A stretch of DNA of 64,000 nucleotides from Bifidobacterium scardovii JCM 12489 = DSM 13734 (GCF_001042635.1 NZ_AP012331.1:2790001-2854000), one strand, 5' to 3'; positions 42,557 through 51,654 are shown, numbered from the stretch's first letter. The notes: generated by a model not told the origin, from the sequence alone. Numbers and translations are program-made.

Positions 42557-45163
42557 TCAGCCGACGGGAACGGTCAGGGCGGCGGTATGGGCGCCATCGG
42601 TGACGTTCACGGTGACCACATCCCCGGGGGCGGCGTCTTCGCCGGCCCGCACGACCGCGAGCGCCTCGCCGTAGTAGGTGCCGGTCTCGCCAGTCACGAA
42701 GCTGCCCCTGTTGCAGGGCGCCGCGCAGCCGAAACCGAGCAGGTCGCCTCCGGTGACGGATGCGCGCAGCGTGCCGCGTTCGAGCGGCTTGGTGATGCCA
42801 TGCTCGTCGGTGTAGCGCACGCGCACGAATGCGAGGCGGCCGGACCGCACGCACCGTGCCGACGACCCAGCCGACCCGACCAACCCAGCCGGACCGCTCG
42901 ACCCAACCGGACGGCCATCCGCATCGCCGCAGGAATCGTCGACCATACCTGCGACCCATTCGAGTTCGGCGCGCAGTTCGGTGCGATCCGAGGCACTGGC
43001 CAGCGCATGACGCCCGATTTCCCGGCCGTCCGCATCGTAGGCGATCGCTTCGAGGGAGCCCGGCTCATACGTGCAGGAGAATCGCACGATGCAGTCGCGC
43101 TTCGGCGATCTGCGTCCGACCTCCCGCCCGTTGACCAGCAACGCGACTGTCGCCGCCCGCGCGTACACCTCCACGTTGGCCTTGCGCCCGTCGCAGCCGT
43201 TCCAGCTCCAGGATTCGACGGCATGGCTCATCTTCCAAGCGCTCGGCGAATGCCTGTCGCCCGTGTGATTCACCGGGCAGACCGCGATGAACGGCCCGGC
43301 CGCCGCCTCGAGCGCGACCTGCGTGTAGCGCGCCTCGCCGAGCGGTTTGCCGGTCAGGTCGACGCGCCCCGAGCCGGCGGTCAGCCACCCGTATCCGATG
43401 GAGAGCGAGGCGTAGTCCTCGTATTCCCAAGCGCCGACGCCGGTCTCGCCCAGATAGTCCATGCCGGACCACACGAAATCGCCGATCAGGCGAGGATTCC
43501 GCTTGGCGAGCTCGCGGAACCGGTATGCGTCGGAGCAGAAGGTCTCCGAGCCGAGGATCAGACGGCGCGGGTACTTCCTCAGATCGTGCCGGTAGCGCTT
43601 GATGCCGTAGTTGTAGCCGGCGACGTCCATCGCGGCGAAGGCGCCGCGCGTCACCCGGTCGCAGAACGGCAGCGCGGCGCCGGTCTTCATGAAGTCGGCG
43701 CCCAGCACGCCGGCCATGGTGTTGAAGAATTCGCTGCCAACGGCCTTGTGCCGGCCGTCCGTCTCGCCGGCCGCACGGCGCCGTTCCGCCACAACGGCCT
43801 CCTTTGCGGCCCTCTCGTCGGAATACCGGCCGAAGCCTATCGAATTCAGGAAGTTGAAGAAGATGTTGACGCCGCAGGTGACCGGCCGGGCCGGGTCGAG
43901 CCGGTGCAGGAAGCCGGTCATCTCGCGGGTGAGCGCGATGCCGCGCTTCTGCGCGGTCTCGCTCACCTCGTTGCCGGTCGAATACAGGATGACGCTCGGA
44001 TGGTTGCGATCCTTGACGACCATGTCGGTCAGATCCCGGCGCCACCACTCGTCGAAATAGTCGACATAGTCGTGCTGCGTCTTGTGGATGTACCAGTGGT
44101 CGATGTATTCGTCCATGACCAGGACGCCGAGCCGGTCGCACGCGTCGAGCAGCGCCTTCGAGCACGGGTTGTGCGCGGAACGGACCGCATTGTAGCCGTT
44201 GGCCTTCATCAGCGCGATCTTGCGCTCCTCGGCGTCCGCATACGCGCATGCGCCGAGGATGCCGTTGTCGTGGTGGAGGCACGCGCCCTGGATGATCACG
44301 CGCTCGCCGTTGATCTTGAAACCGCCGCTGCCCCACGCGATCTCGCGGATGCCGAAGGTCACGTCGGCATCGTCGACGGCACCGGTGCGCTCGGACCGAT
44401 AGCGGATATGGGCCGCGTACAGGTTCGGCCGGTCCGGCGACCACAGTCGCGCGCCCGGGATGTCGAGCTCGAGCACGGCCCGGCAGCTCCCGTTTTCCGC
44501 CGCTCCCTCCACCGCGGCGGCCTGCCCACAAGCCGCGCTTGCGGAATCATCCGCGCTCGCCGGGGCGCCGGCATGCCGCCGCACGTCGACGCTCACCGTG
44601 CCGGCGGCGGTCGTGTCGACCGTGATTCCCACGCGGGCGGTACGCTCGCCGTCGGCCGCATCGGGCGATCCGATGCTCAGCGTGCACACGGTCACGCCGT
44701 CGAGCGCGATGTACTCGCGGGGCGCCACCCACAGCGTGACCGGCCGGTAGATGCCCGCGCCGGAGTACCAGCGGGAGTTCGGTTGGTCGGCATTACGCGC
44801 GATCACGCGGATCTCGTTCTCCCTGCCGGCGATCAGACGATCGGTCGCGTCGACGGTGAAATTCGTGTATCCGTACGGGCGGAACGCAACCCGCTCCCCG
44901 TTGATCCACACTTCGGCGTTGTGGTACACGCCTTCGAATTCGAGGATCATCGTGCTTCCGGCAAGCGAGGCGTGCGGCGTGAACCGGCGCACGTACTCGT
45001 AGTCGCGGCCTTCGAACCAGCCGGAGTTGAATCCGCTCGCGGCGAGCGGGCTGCGCTTCTCCCCGATCATCGCATCGTGGGGAATCGTCACCGGCACGAA
45101 AGGCTCGCTCGCGGCGCCAAGGTGGCGGTAGGACCAGTCGTGGTTGAATTCAATGGCATGCAT
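42557..45163 (-). CDS. Glycoside hydrolase family 2 protein (beta-galactosidase type)
   Basis: An 868-residue GH2 enzyme. A jelly-roll sugar-binding domain opens the protein (WYSGAGIYRPVTLWV near residue 135). Next come the Ig-like domain and the TIM barrel, with GACLHHDNGILGA and AVRSAHNPCSKALLD. The acid/base glutamate is in YSTGNEVSET and the nucleophile glutamate in LILGSETFCSD. C-terminal DUF4982-like and Ig domains follow. No signal peptide is present, so it is cytosolic. Start 45163 follows AAGGAC. Beta-galactosidase is the likeliest activity for a bifidobacterium, but beta-glucuronidase or beta-mannosidase cannot be excluded. A Pro/Gly-rich insert occurs near residue 790. Confidence 0.85.
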   Translation of the reverse strand: MHAIEFNHDWSYRHLGAASEPFVPVTIPHDAMIGEKRSPLAASGFNSGWFEGRDYEYVRRFTPHASLAGSTMILEFEGVYHNAEVWINGERVAFRPYGYTNFTVDATDRLIAGRENEIRVIARNADQPNSRWYSGAGIYRPVTLWVAPREYIALDGVTVCTLSIGSPDAADGERTARVGITVDTTAAGTVSVDVRRHAGAPASADDSASAACGQAAAVEGAAENGSCRAVLELDIPGARLWSPDRPNLYAAHIRYRSERTGAVDDADVTFGIREIAWGSGGFKINGERVIIQGACLHHDNGILGACAYADAEERKIALMKANGYNAVRSAHNPCSKALLDACDRLGVLVMDEYIDHWYIHKTQHDYVDYFDEWWRRDLTDMVVKDRNHPSVILYSTGNEVSETAQKRGIALTREMTGFLHRLDPARPVTCGVNIFFNFLNSIGFGRYSDERAAKEAVVAERRRAAGETDGRHKAVGSEFFNTMAGVLGADFMKTGAALPFCDRVTRGAFAAMDVAGYNYGIKRYRHDLRKYPRRLILGSETFCSDAYRFRELAKRNPRLIGDFVWSGMDYLGETGVGAWEYEDYASLSIGYGWLTAGSGRVDLTGKPLGEARYTQVALEAAAGPFIAVCPVNHTGDRHSPSAWKMSHAVESWSWNGCDGRKANVEVYARAATVALLVNGREVGRRSPKRDCIVRFSCTYEPGSLEAIAYDADGREIGRHALASASDRTELRAELEWVAGMVDDSCGDADGRPVGSSGPAGLVGSAGSSARCVRSGRLAFVRVRYTDEHGITKPLERGTLRASVTGGDLLGFGCAAPCNRGSFVTGETGTYYGEALAVVRAGEDAAPGDVVTVNVTDGAHTAALTVPVG

Positions 45164-45277
45164 TGCGGTAGTCCTTATGGAGAGCGGAACCGGGCAGACC
45201 CCGAACGCCCCGGATGCATCGGATCACGGTACGCTGCGGCAGAGCGCACAGCCCGCCCGCTCCACTGCAGTTGCAGC

Positions 45278-46477
45278 CTACGCGAATTCGCCGGTGATCG
45301 GGTCGCGCCCGTCCCGGCTGATCGCTTCCAACACCCGGGTGCCGTCGTCCTCGGCATGCGCCGCGGCCACGGCTGGCGGCACCAGCACGCGCAATGCCCG
45401 GTCCTGCGCGGTGACCGTGACCGGCAGATGGCCGATGTACTCGCCGTCCGCCATCAGCACCGGAGGTTCCTCCCCCTCGGCGGCCCGTGTGATCTCGATG
45501 GAGCGGACGCGCTGCCATCCGAATACCTTGGAGGCCATCAGTCGACCGTTGTACGCTTTGGAGATCGCGTCGGCGATCTCGATCGGTCCGGGAACGTGAT
45601 CGATCCAGATCAGGTCGAGCAGCCCGTCGGCGAACCGCGAATACGGGGAGACCTCCAGCCCGCCGCCGATATGGCGCGAGTTGGCCACGGTGAGCATCGG
45701 CGAGACGATGTCGCGCTCCTCCACGGTTCCATCCGCCAGAGTGGCCTTGATGTGGTAGCCGTAGCGCTTCATGTGTGTGACTTCGATGAGCACCGCCACG
45801 AAATACCGCAGGGAGCCGCCCGGCAGATGGGAGTGATTGGCCCTGTCGTTGATGCTGGCATCCAGACCGCACGACAGCATGCCGCCGTAATACCGGTCGA
45901 TTGGCGGCCGGGCGACGGTCTGGGCGCCGTCCGCGCCGTCATTGCCGGCGGCACCGTCAGCCGCATCGGCAACCGCCCCGGCGGCGTCGCCCTGGTTATC
46001 GTCCCGACCGGACGACAGCAGGTTCCCGGTCGATGCGTCGACGGCGTACCCGCCGGGCAATGACGTCACGCGCCCCATGTCCACATCGATGTGGCTGCCG
46101 CGCACGATCGCCCCGACGATGCCTTCGACCGCGGTTTCGATACGGTTGACGGGCAGACCGAGACCGCGCGCGAAGTCGTTGCCGGAACCGGTGGCGACGA
46201 TGCCCAGCGGCGTGCCGCTGCACCCGACGGCATTGGCGCCCAAGGCGATCATGCCGTCGCCGCCGACCACCACCAGATAGCGGTACTCGTCGTGCTTTTC
46301 GCGCGCCTTGCGCAGTGAATCGTCAAAGCTCGCGCCTGTGATGTCGATGATGTCGAATCCGTGGCGCCGCCCGGCCTGCGACAGCAGATCAAGCACCTGC
46401 GCATCGATCCGGGCACCTTTGCCCTTGTCGGAGACCGGATTGCCGATCATCGCTACAACAGTTCGTTCCTCGCTCAT
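45278..46477 (-). CDS. Diacylglycerol/lipid kinase family protein
   Basis: A 399-residue protein with the DAGK catalytic domain: AMIGNPVSDKGKGA, the GGDG motif in VVVGGDGMIALGANAV, and GIVATGSGNDFARGLGLP. The family phosphorylates diacylglycerol or related lipids in membrane phospholipid recycling. Between the two lobes is an Ala/Gly/Asp-rich insert of about 45 residues (near residue 170) not typical of the family. No ribosome-binding site is seen; a -10-like TATCGT ends 6 nt before the ATG with TTGGCA 18 bp further up, so the message may be leaderless. Confidence 0.85.
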   Translation of the reverse strand: MSEERTVVAMIGNPVSDKGKGARIDAQVLDLLSQAGRRHGFDIIDITGASFDDSLRKAREKHDEYRYLVVVGGDGMIALGANAVGCSGTPLGIVATGSGNDFARGLGLPVNRIETAVEGIVGAIVRGSHIDVDMGRVTSLPGGYAVDASTGNLLSSGRDDNQGDAAGAVADAADGAAGNDGADGAQTVARPPIDRYYGGMLSCGLDASINDRANHSHLPGGSLRYFVAVLIEVTHMKRYGYHIKATLADGTVEERDIVSPMLTVANSRHIGGGLEVSPYSRFADGLLDLIWIDHVPGPIEIADAISKAYNGRLMASKVFGWQRVRSIEITRAAEGEEPPVLMADGEYIGHLPVTVTAQDRALRVLVPPAVAAAHAEDDGTRVLEAISRDGRDPITGEFA

Positions 46478-46483
46478 ATCGCC

Positions 46484-46513
46484 ACGATAAACCAACCGGA
46501 CCGTTCATGCCAA
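46484..46513 (-). promoter_or_regulatory. Promoter of the lipid kinase gene
   Basis: Minus strand -35 TTGGCA (46508-46513), 18-bp spacer, -10 TATCGT (46484-46489), directly upstream of the start codon. Confidence 0.5.
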
Positions 46514-46602
46514 TCGTGTGGACGGATTTGCCCGGAATGTTAGGACAATCACACGCCGCCACCGCCAGCGCGGTTCGCCTCGTGCACGATTGATCGGTTC
46601 GC

Positions 46603-46618
46603 GCCCCTCCGGAGGGGC
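46603..46618. repeat. Short GCCCCTCC palindrome after the Tad locus
   Basis: GCCCCTCC/GGAGGGGC without loop, immediately past the last Tad gene. It is probably a minimal relative of the REP-like elements or a weak terminator. Confidence 0.4.
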
Positions 46619-46625
46619 CGCCAGG

Positions 46626-47231
46626 TCAGCCGCATTCGACGGGCCCGGCTCTGGAGCGCACGGATATGTTCGGCACGAATGGCACCCGCGTGCGCACCGC
46701 CACGGCGAGCCGCACGTCTTCACCGTCGATCGAACAGGATTCGAGGGCCGCGCCGTTGAGCTGAGCCGACCGCTCGGCGAGCGCGCACGGATCGCCCGAA
46801 CCGTCGCGCAGGGCCACCGCGGCGGCGATGGCCGATAGGTCGGCCACCGCTCTGGCCTGCGAGCGGCAGATCAGCAGATTGCCCGCGGCGGCGATGATCG
46901 CCAGCGCCACCGCCGCAACCATCACCAGCATCATGCCGGCCATGGTGCCTGAGCCGATGTCGGCATTGCCGGCGAGGACAGCGGTGCCCGCAGCACCGGT
47001 GATATCGGCGCTGCCGACGCCATCGGCGATGCCTGCGACTCCAGCAGTGCCCGCAGCACCGGCGGCAGACGGCTGCGTTCCGGCCTTCCGCCTGTCACGA
47101 TTCATGTCCTCATCCCCCGGATTCATGACGTCACCCCATTCCCATGGAACATTTCCGACATTCCCGGATGCAGGATCCGGTCCCGTTGCCATCACGGCAT
47201 CGCCCCATTGCCGTGACTCGTCACGGCGCAT
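46626..47231 (-). CDS. Rv3654c-like TadE-related protein
   Basis: A 201-residue protein ending the Tad locus. A Gly/Ala-rich N-terminal region is followed by one transmembrane helix (MAGMMLVMVAAVALAIIAAA) and a short extracellular domain with a Cys pair (DPCALAERSAQLNGAALESC). This matches the actinobacterial Rv3654c/TadE-like family found at the end of such loci. The helix and following QARAVADLSAIAAA resemble pseudopilin N-termini. The start is uncertain: 47231, or ATG 47105, which has a GAGG site and would remove the low-complexity leader. Confidence 0.7.
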   Translation of the reverse strand: MRRDESRQWGDAVMATGPDPASGNVGNVPWEWGDVMNPGDEDMNRDRRKAGTQPSAAGAAGTAGVAGIADGVGSADITGAAGTAVLAGNADIGSGTMAGMMLVMVAAVALAIIAAAGNLLICRSQARAVADLSAIAAAVALRDGSGDPCALAERSAQLNGAALESCSIDGEDVRLAVAVRTRVPFVPNISVRSRAGPVECG

Positions 47232-47240
47232 CCCGCGCCC

Positions 47241-47666
47241 TCATGGCAGGATTCCCGTCGCGGTTCCCCGCACCGCCGTCGGCAGCACGCCCAACGGATC
47301 CGGGATTACCGGGCACTGCACCGTCGCCGTCACCCGATCGCCTTCATACCTCACGTCGACCGCGGACCCGTCACCGGCGACCGCCCGTGCCGCCGCACGC
47401 GGATCGGCGTCGACGCCATACGCCACCAATTCGCGAACGACCGAAGCCGCGGCGTCCTGGCAATCCATCGTGACGATCACGGTCCGTGACAAGCACAGCA
47501 GCAGGGCCGCCAGCGCCGCAACGACGGGAAGCACCACCGCGAATTCCGCGGTGGCCGCTCCCTCATCAGCCCGGCAATGGCAAGCGGCCAGCATCCGCAA
47601 ACGCAGCCGCAGTGGCGCCTTGCACGATGTGTTCAACCGGCGCCCGCCCATGCGGTCACCCGACAT
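47241..47666 (-). CDS. TadE-like pseudopilin
   Basis: A 141-residue protein with the TadE signature DEGAATAEFAVVLPVVAALA, a single hydrophobic helix beginning with an acidic/glycine processing-like site. It is followed by a 75-residue extracellular domain. Minor pseudopilins of this type help assemble Flp pili. Its ATG (47666) overlaps the end of the preceding DUF4244 gene by 11 bp. ATG 47651 is an alternative. Confidence 0.78.
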   Translation of the reverse strand: MSGDRMGGRRLNTSCKAPLRLRLRMLAACHCRADEGAATAEFAVVLPVVAALAALLLCLSRTVIVTMDCQDAAASVVRELVAYGVDADPRAAARAVAGDGSAVDVRYEGDRVTATVQCPVIPDPLGVLPTAVRGTATGILP

Positions 47667-47943
47667 TCAGCGCTTTCTTGACGATGTTCGTCAGCAGGGT
47701 CTTGATCGCGTCGGATTTGAGAATCGCGACCAGCAGCGCGGCAAAGCCGGTGGCCGCGATAAGGACCACGGCGTATTCCGCCGTCGCGGCGCCTTCCTCC
47801 GGTTCCGCGGTCAGGGTGCGCAGACGCGCATCGATCATGCACGATTCGCGCCTGGCCCGTTCGACCAGATCCTCCATGCCCTGCTTGGCTTGGACAAGCA
47901 GCCCGGGTCTGCCATCGATGTTGATTGGTACTACGGCACTCAT
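47656..47943 (-). CDS. DUF4244 Flp-type major pilin
   Basis: A 95-residue small pilin-like protein. The C-terminal half has the Flp/DUF4244 form: EEGAATAEYAVVLIAATGFA, a hydrophobic helix, then DAIKTLLTNIVKKAL. The EEGAATAEY site resembles prepilin cleavage sites (G/A before T-A-E-Y). Start 47943 follows AGGAAAGG. It is the probable structural subunit of the Tad pilus. An upstream region of about 190 bp carries three perfect DnaA-box sequences, so it may have its own promoter. Confidence 0.8.
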   Translation of the reverse strand: MSAVVPINIDGRPGLLVQAKQGMEDLVERARRESCMIDARLRTLTAEPEEGAATAEYAVVLIAATGFAALLVAILKSDAIKTLLTNIVKKALNVG

Positions 47944-48035
47944 AGCGTTCCTTTCCTGGTTTCGGCCCCGACCGATTGATCGGGTGCTGACCACTATGGA
48001 CGAATTCCGCTGACCCGCGAGCGCATTTCGGGCCA

Positions 48036-48097
48036 TGTGGTCGAAGGGTCGGCAGTTATCCACATTCGGCGTGTCCGTCCACAGCGATTGTGGATAA
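48036..48097. promoter_or_regulatory. 48-bp Tad element (copy B) with two DnaA boxes
   Basis: 48036-48083 matches 42 of 48 positions with 51655-51702. It contains TTATCCACA (the DnaA-box consensus) near 48056-48064. A second, inverted perfect box TGTGGATAA lies at 48089-48097. The element is about 95-160 bp upstream of the pilin start and just past the tadC stop. Confidence 0.75.
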
Positions 48098-48130
48098 CCG
48101 TCGGGCAATGGAGGCGACTCCATCCGCGGT

Positions 48131-48709
48131 TCACATCACCAAGGAGACGACGGTCGGGATGACGCCGATGAACACGAACGCAGGGAGAAAACACAGCGCC
48201 GTCGGTATCAATAGGCGCACCGACAGGCGCGAGGACGCGGCTTCGATGCGCGATCGCTCGTCCGCATCATACTGTTCCAGCGTGGTTTCCAGCCGCATGA
48301 TTGGCGACACCCCGCGCGTCCACGACGGTTCGAGCGACTCCTCCAGTATTCGGAACACATGCGCCGCATCGGATTCCGGCTCGTCGGCGCCAGCCACGCG
48401 CCACGCCTCGTGCCAATCCGCACCACGGCTCAGACGCTCGCCGACCCGGACAAGGCCCGCTCCGATCGCCCCGCCGGCCGCATCGCCGACCGCGCCGCAC
48501 GCGCGTGGAATCGACGTCCCCTGCCGCAGCGCGACGATGAACAGCGCCAACACCAACGTCGTCGATACTTCGAGAGAGCGATGTTCCGCGGATATCCCGC
48601 GGCCGGCGAGGCGGGCCGCGGGCGACGTTCGCAGCCATACCGCGCAGCCGGCGCACCACGCCGACACCAACGCGCATATCCACAGATACGCCATGCCGCC
48701 ATATGCCAT
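48131..48709 (-). CDS. TadC-like type II/IV secretion inner-membrane protein
   Basis: A 192-residue short protein with an N-terminal membrane helix, a cytoplasmic helical T2SS-F-like domain (TTLVLALFIVALRQGTSIP, VFRILEESLEPS) and two C-terminal helices (LSVRLLIPTALCFLPAFVFI). It would form the platform of the Tad machine with TadB. Start 48709 follows GGAGCGG. It is shorter than proteobacterial TadC, as usual in actinobacteria. Confidence 0.78.
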   Translation of the reverse strand: MAYGGMAYLWICALVSAWCAGCAVWLRTSPAARLAGRGISAEHRSLEVSTTLVLALFIVALRQGTSIPRACGAVGDAAGGAIGAGLVRVGERLSRGADWHEAWRVAGADEPESDAAHVFRILEESLEPSWTRGVSPIMRLETTLEQYDADERSRIEAASSRLSVRLLIPTALCFLPAFVFIGVIPTVVSLVM

Positions 48710-48750
48710 ATCACCGCTCCATATCCACTCCGGCGACGCACCGCCCCTGG

Positions 48751-48790
48751 CAGTTCCGGACAGTTTCGTGCAGTTCCAGACAGTTCCGAG
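48751..48790. repeat. Four 10-bp repeats (CAGTTCCGGA) between tadB and tadC
   Basis: CAGTTCCGGA, CAGTTTCGTG, CAGTTCCAGA and CAGTTCCGAG follow each other without gap, one per helical turn, in the 92-bp spacer upstream of tadC. Confidence 0.75.
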
Positions 48791-48801
48791 GCCGGTCCGC
48801 A

Positions 48802-49452
48802 TCAACCCATGTCGCGCAGCATCGCCCGCATCCACATCAGACCCGCCACGTAGCAGCACGATCCCAAAGTCAGGCACATCAGTCCCGGAGCCGTGGCCAG
48901 GAGGAAGGCCAGCGGCCTTGATCCAAGCAGCTCACCCATCATCACGGTGCCGAGCGGCAGCGCCGAAAGCAGACGGACCGTGGCCTGAGGCACGGCGAAC
49001 ACCTGCGAGCGCAGGTCCTCCGCCAGTCGGCTGCGGCGATAGGTTTCGCCAACGGCTTCCAAGCATCGCACGGCCGGACACCCCAACATCACGCTCAGAT
49101 TGCAGGCCACGGCGATGTCGTTCGCCACCTGATCGGTCTGCCGGTCGGTCTCCTTGGGCAGCGCGCGCGAGGCCAGCAGCGCCCGCATACGCGATGGCGT
49201 GATTCCGGGAACGGCGAAACGGCGCCCCATCTGCTCTTCAAAGGCCTCGACCGGCGTGCCGCCTCCGCGCAGAATCGCGCATGCGCCGGCGATCACCGCA
49301 GCGATGCCGATGCGGCTCAACCGCGGCGTTTCCGGGTTGCCCTGCATCGCGGCGAGCCGCCGCATCGCCGACGATCGAGAGCTCGGGCGCAACGCCACGG
49401 ATGCCGCCGCCGTCACCGCGGCCATCGCGGCGAATATGGTCATGCCGATCAT
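48802..49452 (-). CDS. TadB-like inner-membrane protein
   Basis: A 216-residue membrane protein of the T2SS-F superfamily. It begins MIGMTIFAAMAAVTAAASVA and ends with paired helices (LALPFLLATAPGLMCL-like region). The central DQVANDIAVACNLSVMLGC and RLAEDLRSQVF correspond to the cytoplasmic helical bundle. Its ATG overlaps the tadA stop (ATGA). The open frame continues far upstream, but that part is antisense-like and lies inside tadA. It is co-transcribed with tadZ and tadA. Confidence 0.78.
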   Translation of the reverse strand: MIGMTIFAAMAAVTAAASVALRPSSRSSAMRRLAAMQGNPETPRLSRIGIAAVIAGACAILRGGGTPVEAFEEQMGRRFAVPGITPSRMRALLASRALPKETDRQTDQVANDIAVACNLSVMLGCPAVRCLEAVGETYRRSRLAEDLRSQVFAVPQATVRLLSALPLGTVMMGELLGSRPLAFLLATAPGLMCLTLGSCCYVAGLMWMRAMLRDMG

Positions 49453-50477
49453 TGGCGACCTCCTTCTCTTTGGACCGGACCGATCCATCGCGCGCAGAAC
49501 CGCTCCCATAGCGGCCCGGCCACCGGCTGGCCGGCACCGTTCCAGACCGCGAGCATCTGGCCTCCGAGCCATCCCTCCGACATCGTCAGGCAGCCGATTT
49601 GGCCGATATAGCGGCGCGATCCCCTGCGTTCGACATGCAGCACGACATCGAACGCGCCTTCGGCGAACATCGCCAGCGCCTCGGGGGACAGACCGGCGAG
49701 CAAGCCCAACGACACCAGGCGGGCGGGCACTCGGGCGACCCCGTCCGCGTGCAGGGTGACCATACCGCCATGATGGCCGGCGTTGAACGCGCGCAGCAGG
49801 TCGGCGATCTCCTCGCCGCGGCATTCGCCCAATACCACGCGGTCCGGGCGCATGCGCAGCGTGGCTTTGACCAGGTCCGGCAGGCCGACCGCCCCGGCCC
49901 CCTCGACATTCGGCTCGCGCGTGACCAGCGATACGCGGTTGCCCGGATCCAGCCCGCCCAGTTCCCTCACCTCCTCGACCGTGATGATGCGCTCGTCCGG
50001 GCCGCACAGCCCAAGCAGCGCCTTCAGCAGCGTCGTTTTGCCGGCGCCGGTGCCTCCGGTGATCAGTATGGTGGCCCGGCGCCTGACCAGCGCGCACAAC
50101 AGGGGAAACCACGGCGCGGGGAACAATCCGGCAATCGCCAGCGACTGCAGAGTCGGCGGCGACCGGCTGGGGAAACGAATCGATATGGCCGCCCCCTGCG
50201 GCACCAGAGGCTCGATCACGGCATGCACGCGGATGCCGTCGACGGAGGACGCATCTGCGATCGGGCATGCGTCGTCGAGCCGGCGACCCAATTGGGCGCA
50301 CAGCTGCACCGCGTAGTCACGCACCATCCGCGCCGACCGGAAGGGAATCGGCAGCTGGTATTCGCGCATTCCCCCGCCCCGGTCCACCCAGATGCGCCCC
50401 TCGCCGGTGACCACCACATCAGTGACGGACGGGTCGCCGGCCACGCCCTCCAACGGCCCGAACACCAGCTCGCTCAT
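49449..50477 (-). CDS. tadA: TadA/CpaF-type pilus assembly ATPase
   Basis: A 342-residue secretion ATPase that powers Flp pilus assembly. The N-terminal domain (GDPSVTDVVVTGEGRIWVDR) precedes the RecA-like core with Walker A ITGGTGAGKTTLLKA, the Asp box region VTREPNVEGAG, Walker B LRMRPDRVVLGECRGEE, and the His box GHHGGMVTLHADG. Start 50477 overlaps the tadZ stop (ATGA). The catalytic residues expected of an active ATPase appear intact. Confidence 0.92.
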   Translation of the reverse strand: MSELVFGPLEGVAGDPSVTDVVVTGEGRIWVDRGGGMREYQLPIPFRSARMVRDYAVQLCAQLGRRLDDACPIADASSVDGIRVHAVIEPLVPQGAAISIRFPSRSPPTLQSLAIAGLFPAPWFPLLCALVRRRATILITGGTGAGKTTLLKALLGLCGPDERIITVEEVRELGGLDPGNRVSLVTREPNVEGAGAVGLPDLVKATLRMRPDRVVLGECRGEEIADLLRAFNAGHHGGMVTLHADGVARVPARLVSLGLLAGLSPEALAMFAEGAFDVVLHVERRGSRRYIGQIGCLTMSEGWLGGQMLAVWNGAGQPVAGPLWERFCARWIGPVQREGGRQ

Positions 50478-51604
50478 GGCTCGCCGCCTTGACGCCGGCC
50501 AGCGATGCGGGTTTCGGCCCAATCAGCCACCGCTTCGATCACCGCGCGATTGGCCTTGCCGAGCGAATCGATGCCCAGCCCGTTGAGCACGTCGCCGCAC
50601 AGTTTGCGGCTCGCCCGCACCGGCCCCGATATCGGCAACCCCAGGTAATCCTCGGCTTCACGCACATCCACGCCGGTATGGTTTCTCGGCGCGCTGCGCG
50701 GCTGCACGCCGACCACCAGAAGATCGCCGTCACGCGGGCGCAGGCCGGCGGCCACGCTACGAAGCGTGCTGTTGCCCTCTCCCTCGCAGGGCGGCCGCCC
50801 TTCGCCAAGGCCAGGACTTGCGGAGTCCGCCGCGGACCGGCCATCGGACCTGCCACCGAGCCTGCCGCCGCGTATCGTCGCGATATGCGCCTTCGCCCGG
50901 GCCAATCCAAGCACCGTCAGTTCCGCAACCACCATATGGGCGGATTCGGCCAGCTCGGGCACCTGATCGAGTCCCGAGCTGCGGCCGGCGTCGACGACCA
51001 CCACGCGGTTGGACTCGCAAAGCGCCCGCGTTGCCGCCTGCACCTGCCACCGATCCGGTGCGTCGCCGCCCCACGGCGTGAACGCCAGCACGCGGACACC
51101 GTCCCATACGGGCAGCTCGGCGTTCAGCGCATCGCCGTCGATACGGCCCAACGGCGCCTGAATGGTCCCGAACCGCAGCCCCGGTTCGTTTTCGATGCCC
51201 AGCAGCACGTCCAGGCCACCGCCCTGAAAATCCGCATCCATCAATGCGCAGTCCAGGTCCCGCTCCCGCAGCGCGCGGGACAATACGGCGACGATGACGC
51301 TCAGCCCGATCCCGCCGCTGGCCGCGGTGCACACCACCGCATTCCGCAACCCGGTTTTCACCGCGACCCGGCAGGGCGGCCCCGGCGGGTCCGCCCGGCC
51401 ATATGCGGCCTGCGTCTGCGGCGACAGCCCGTACTGGTATTGGCGCTCGTCCGTTATTGCCGGCATACGGTGTTGGACGGCCGGCGAATAATACCGCTGC
51501 ACCGTGGCGGGAGGCACCGGCGCGCCAGGTTGTGCGGCCGCCGTTGCGGTCTGGTTCTTCGTGCCGGCCGCATGCGTGCCGTTCATATGCGTAGTGGTAT
51601 CCAT
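50474..51604 (-). CDS. TadZ/CpaE-like, MinD-superfamily protein
   Basis: A 376-residue P-loop protein first in the Tad operon. About 85 disordered N-terminal residues precede the ATPase domain, whose deviant Walker A reads CTAASGGIGLSVIVAVL. DADFQGGGLDVLLGIE is the A'/switch region, and VVVVDAGRSSGLDQ the Walker B. The usual lysines of the MinD loop are missing, as in many TadZ proteins, so nucleotide hydrolysis is doubtful. TadZ localises the pilus machine. A Gly/Arg/Ser insert lies near residue 260. The start is uncertain: ATG 51604 has no clear ribosome-binding site; ATG 51586 is possible. Confidence 0.78.
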   Translation of the reverse strand: MDTTTHMNGTHAAGTKNQTATAAAQPGAPVPPATVQRYYSPAVQHRMPAITDERQYQYGLSPQTQAAYGRADPPGPPCRVAVKTGLRNAVVCTAASGGIGLSVIVAVLSRALRERDLDCALMDADFQGGGLDVLLGIENEPGLRFGTIQAPLGRIDGDALNAELPVWDGVRVLAFTPWGGDAPDRWQVQAATRALCESNRVVVVDAGRSSGLDQVPELAESAHMVVAELTVLGLARAKAHIATIRGGRLGGRSDGRSAADSASPGLGEGRPPCEGEGNSTLRSVAAGLRPRDGDLLVVGVQPRSAPRNHTGVDVREAEDYLGLPISGPVRASRKLCGDVLNGLGIDSLGKANRAVIEAVADWAETRIAGRRQGGEP

Positions 51605-51654
51605 GCGCCGATTGAACCGCGACCGCGCCCGACCGCGCCACCGTAACCGGCGGC

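Noticed and set aside
42587..46063. A 1158-residue plus-strand frame
   Set aside because: It lies antisense to the GH2 and lipid kinase genes, both of which have clear catalytic motifs. Composition is typical of a mirror frame.
49453..50301. N-terminal extension of tadB
   Set aside because: The frame is open upstream of 49452 but lies inside tadA and lacks any TadB-like sequence there. The ATGA overlap gives the true start.
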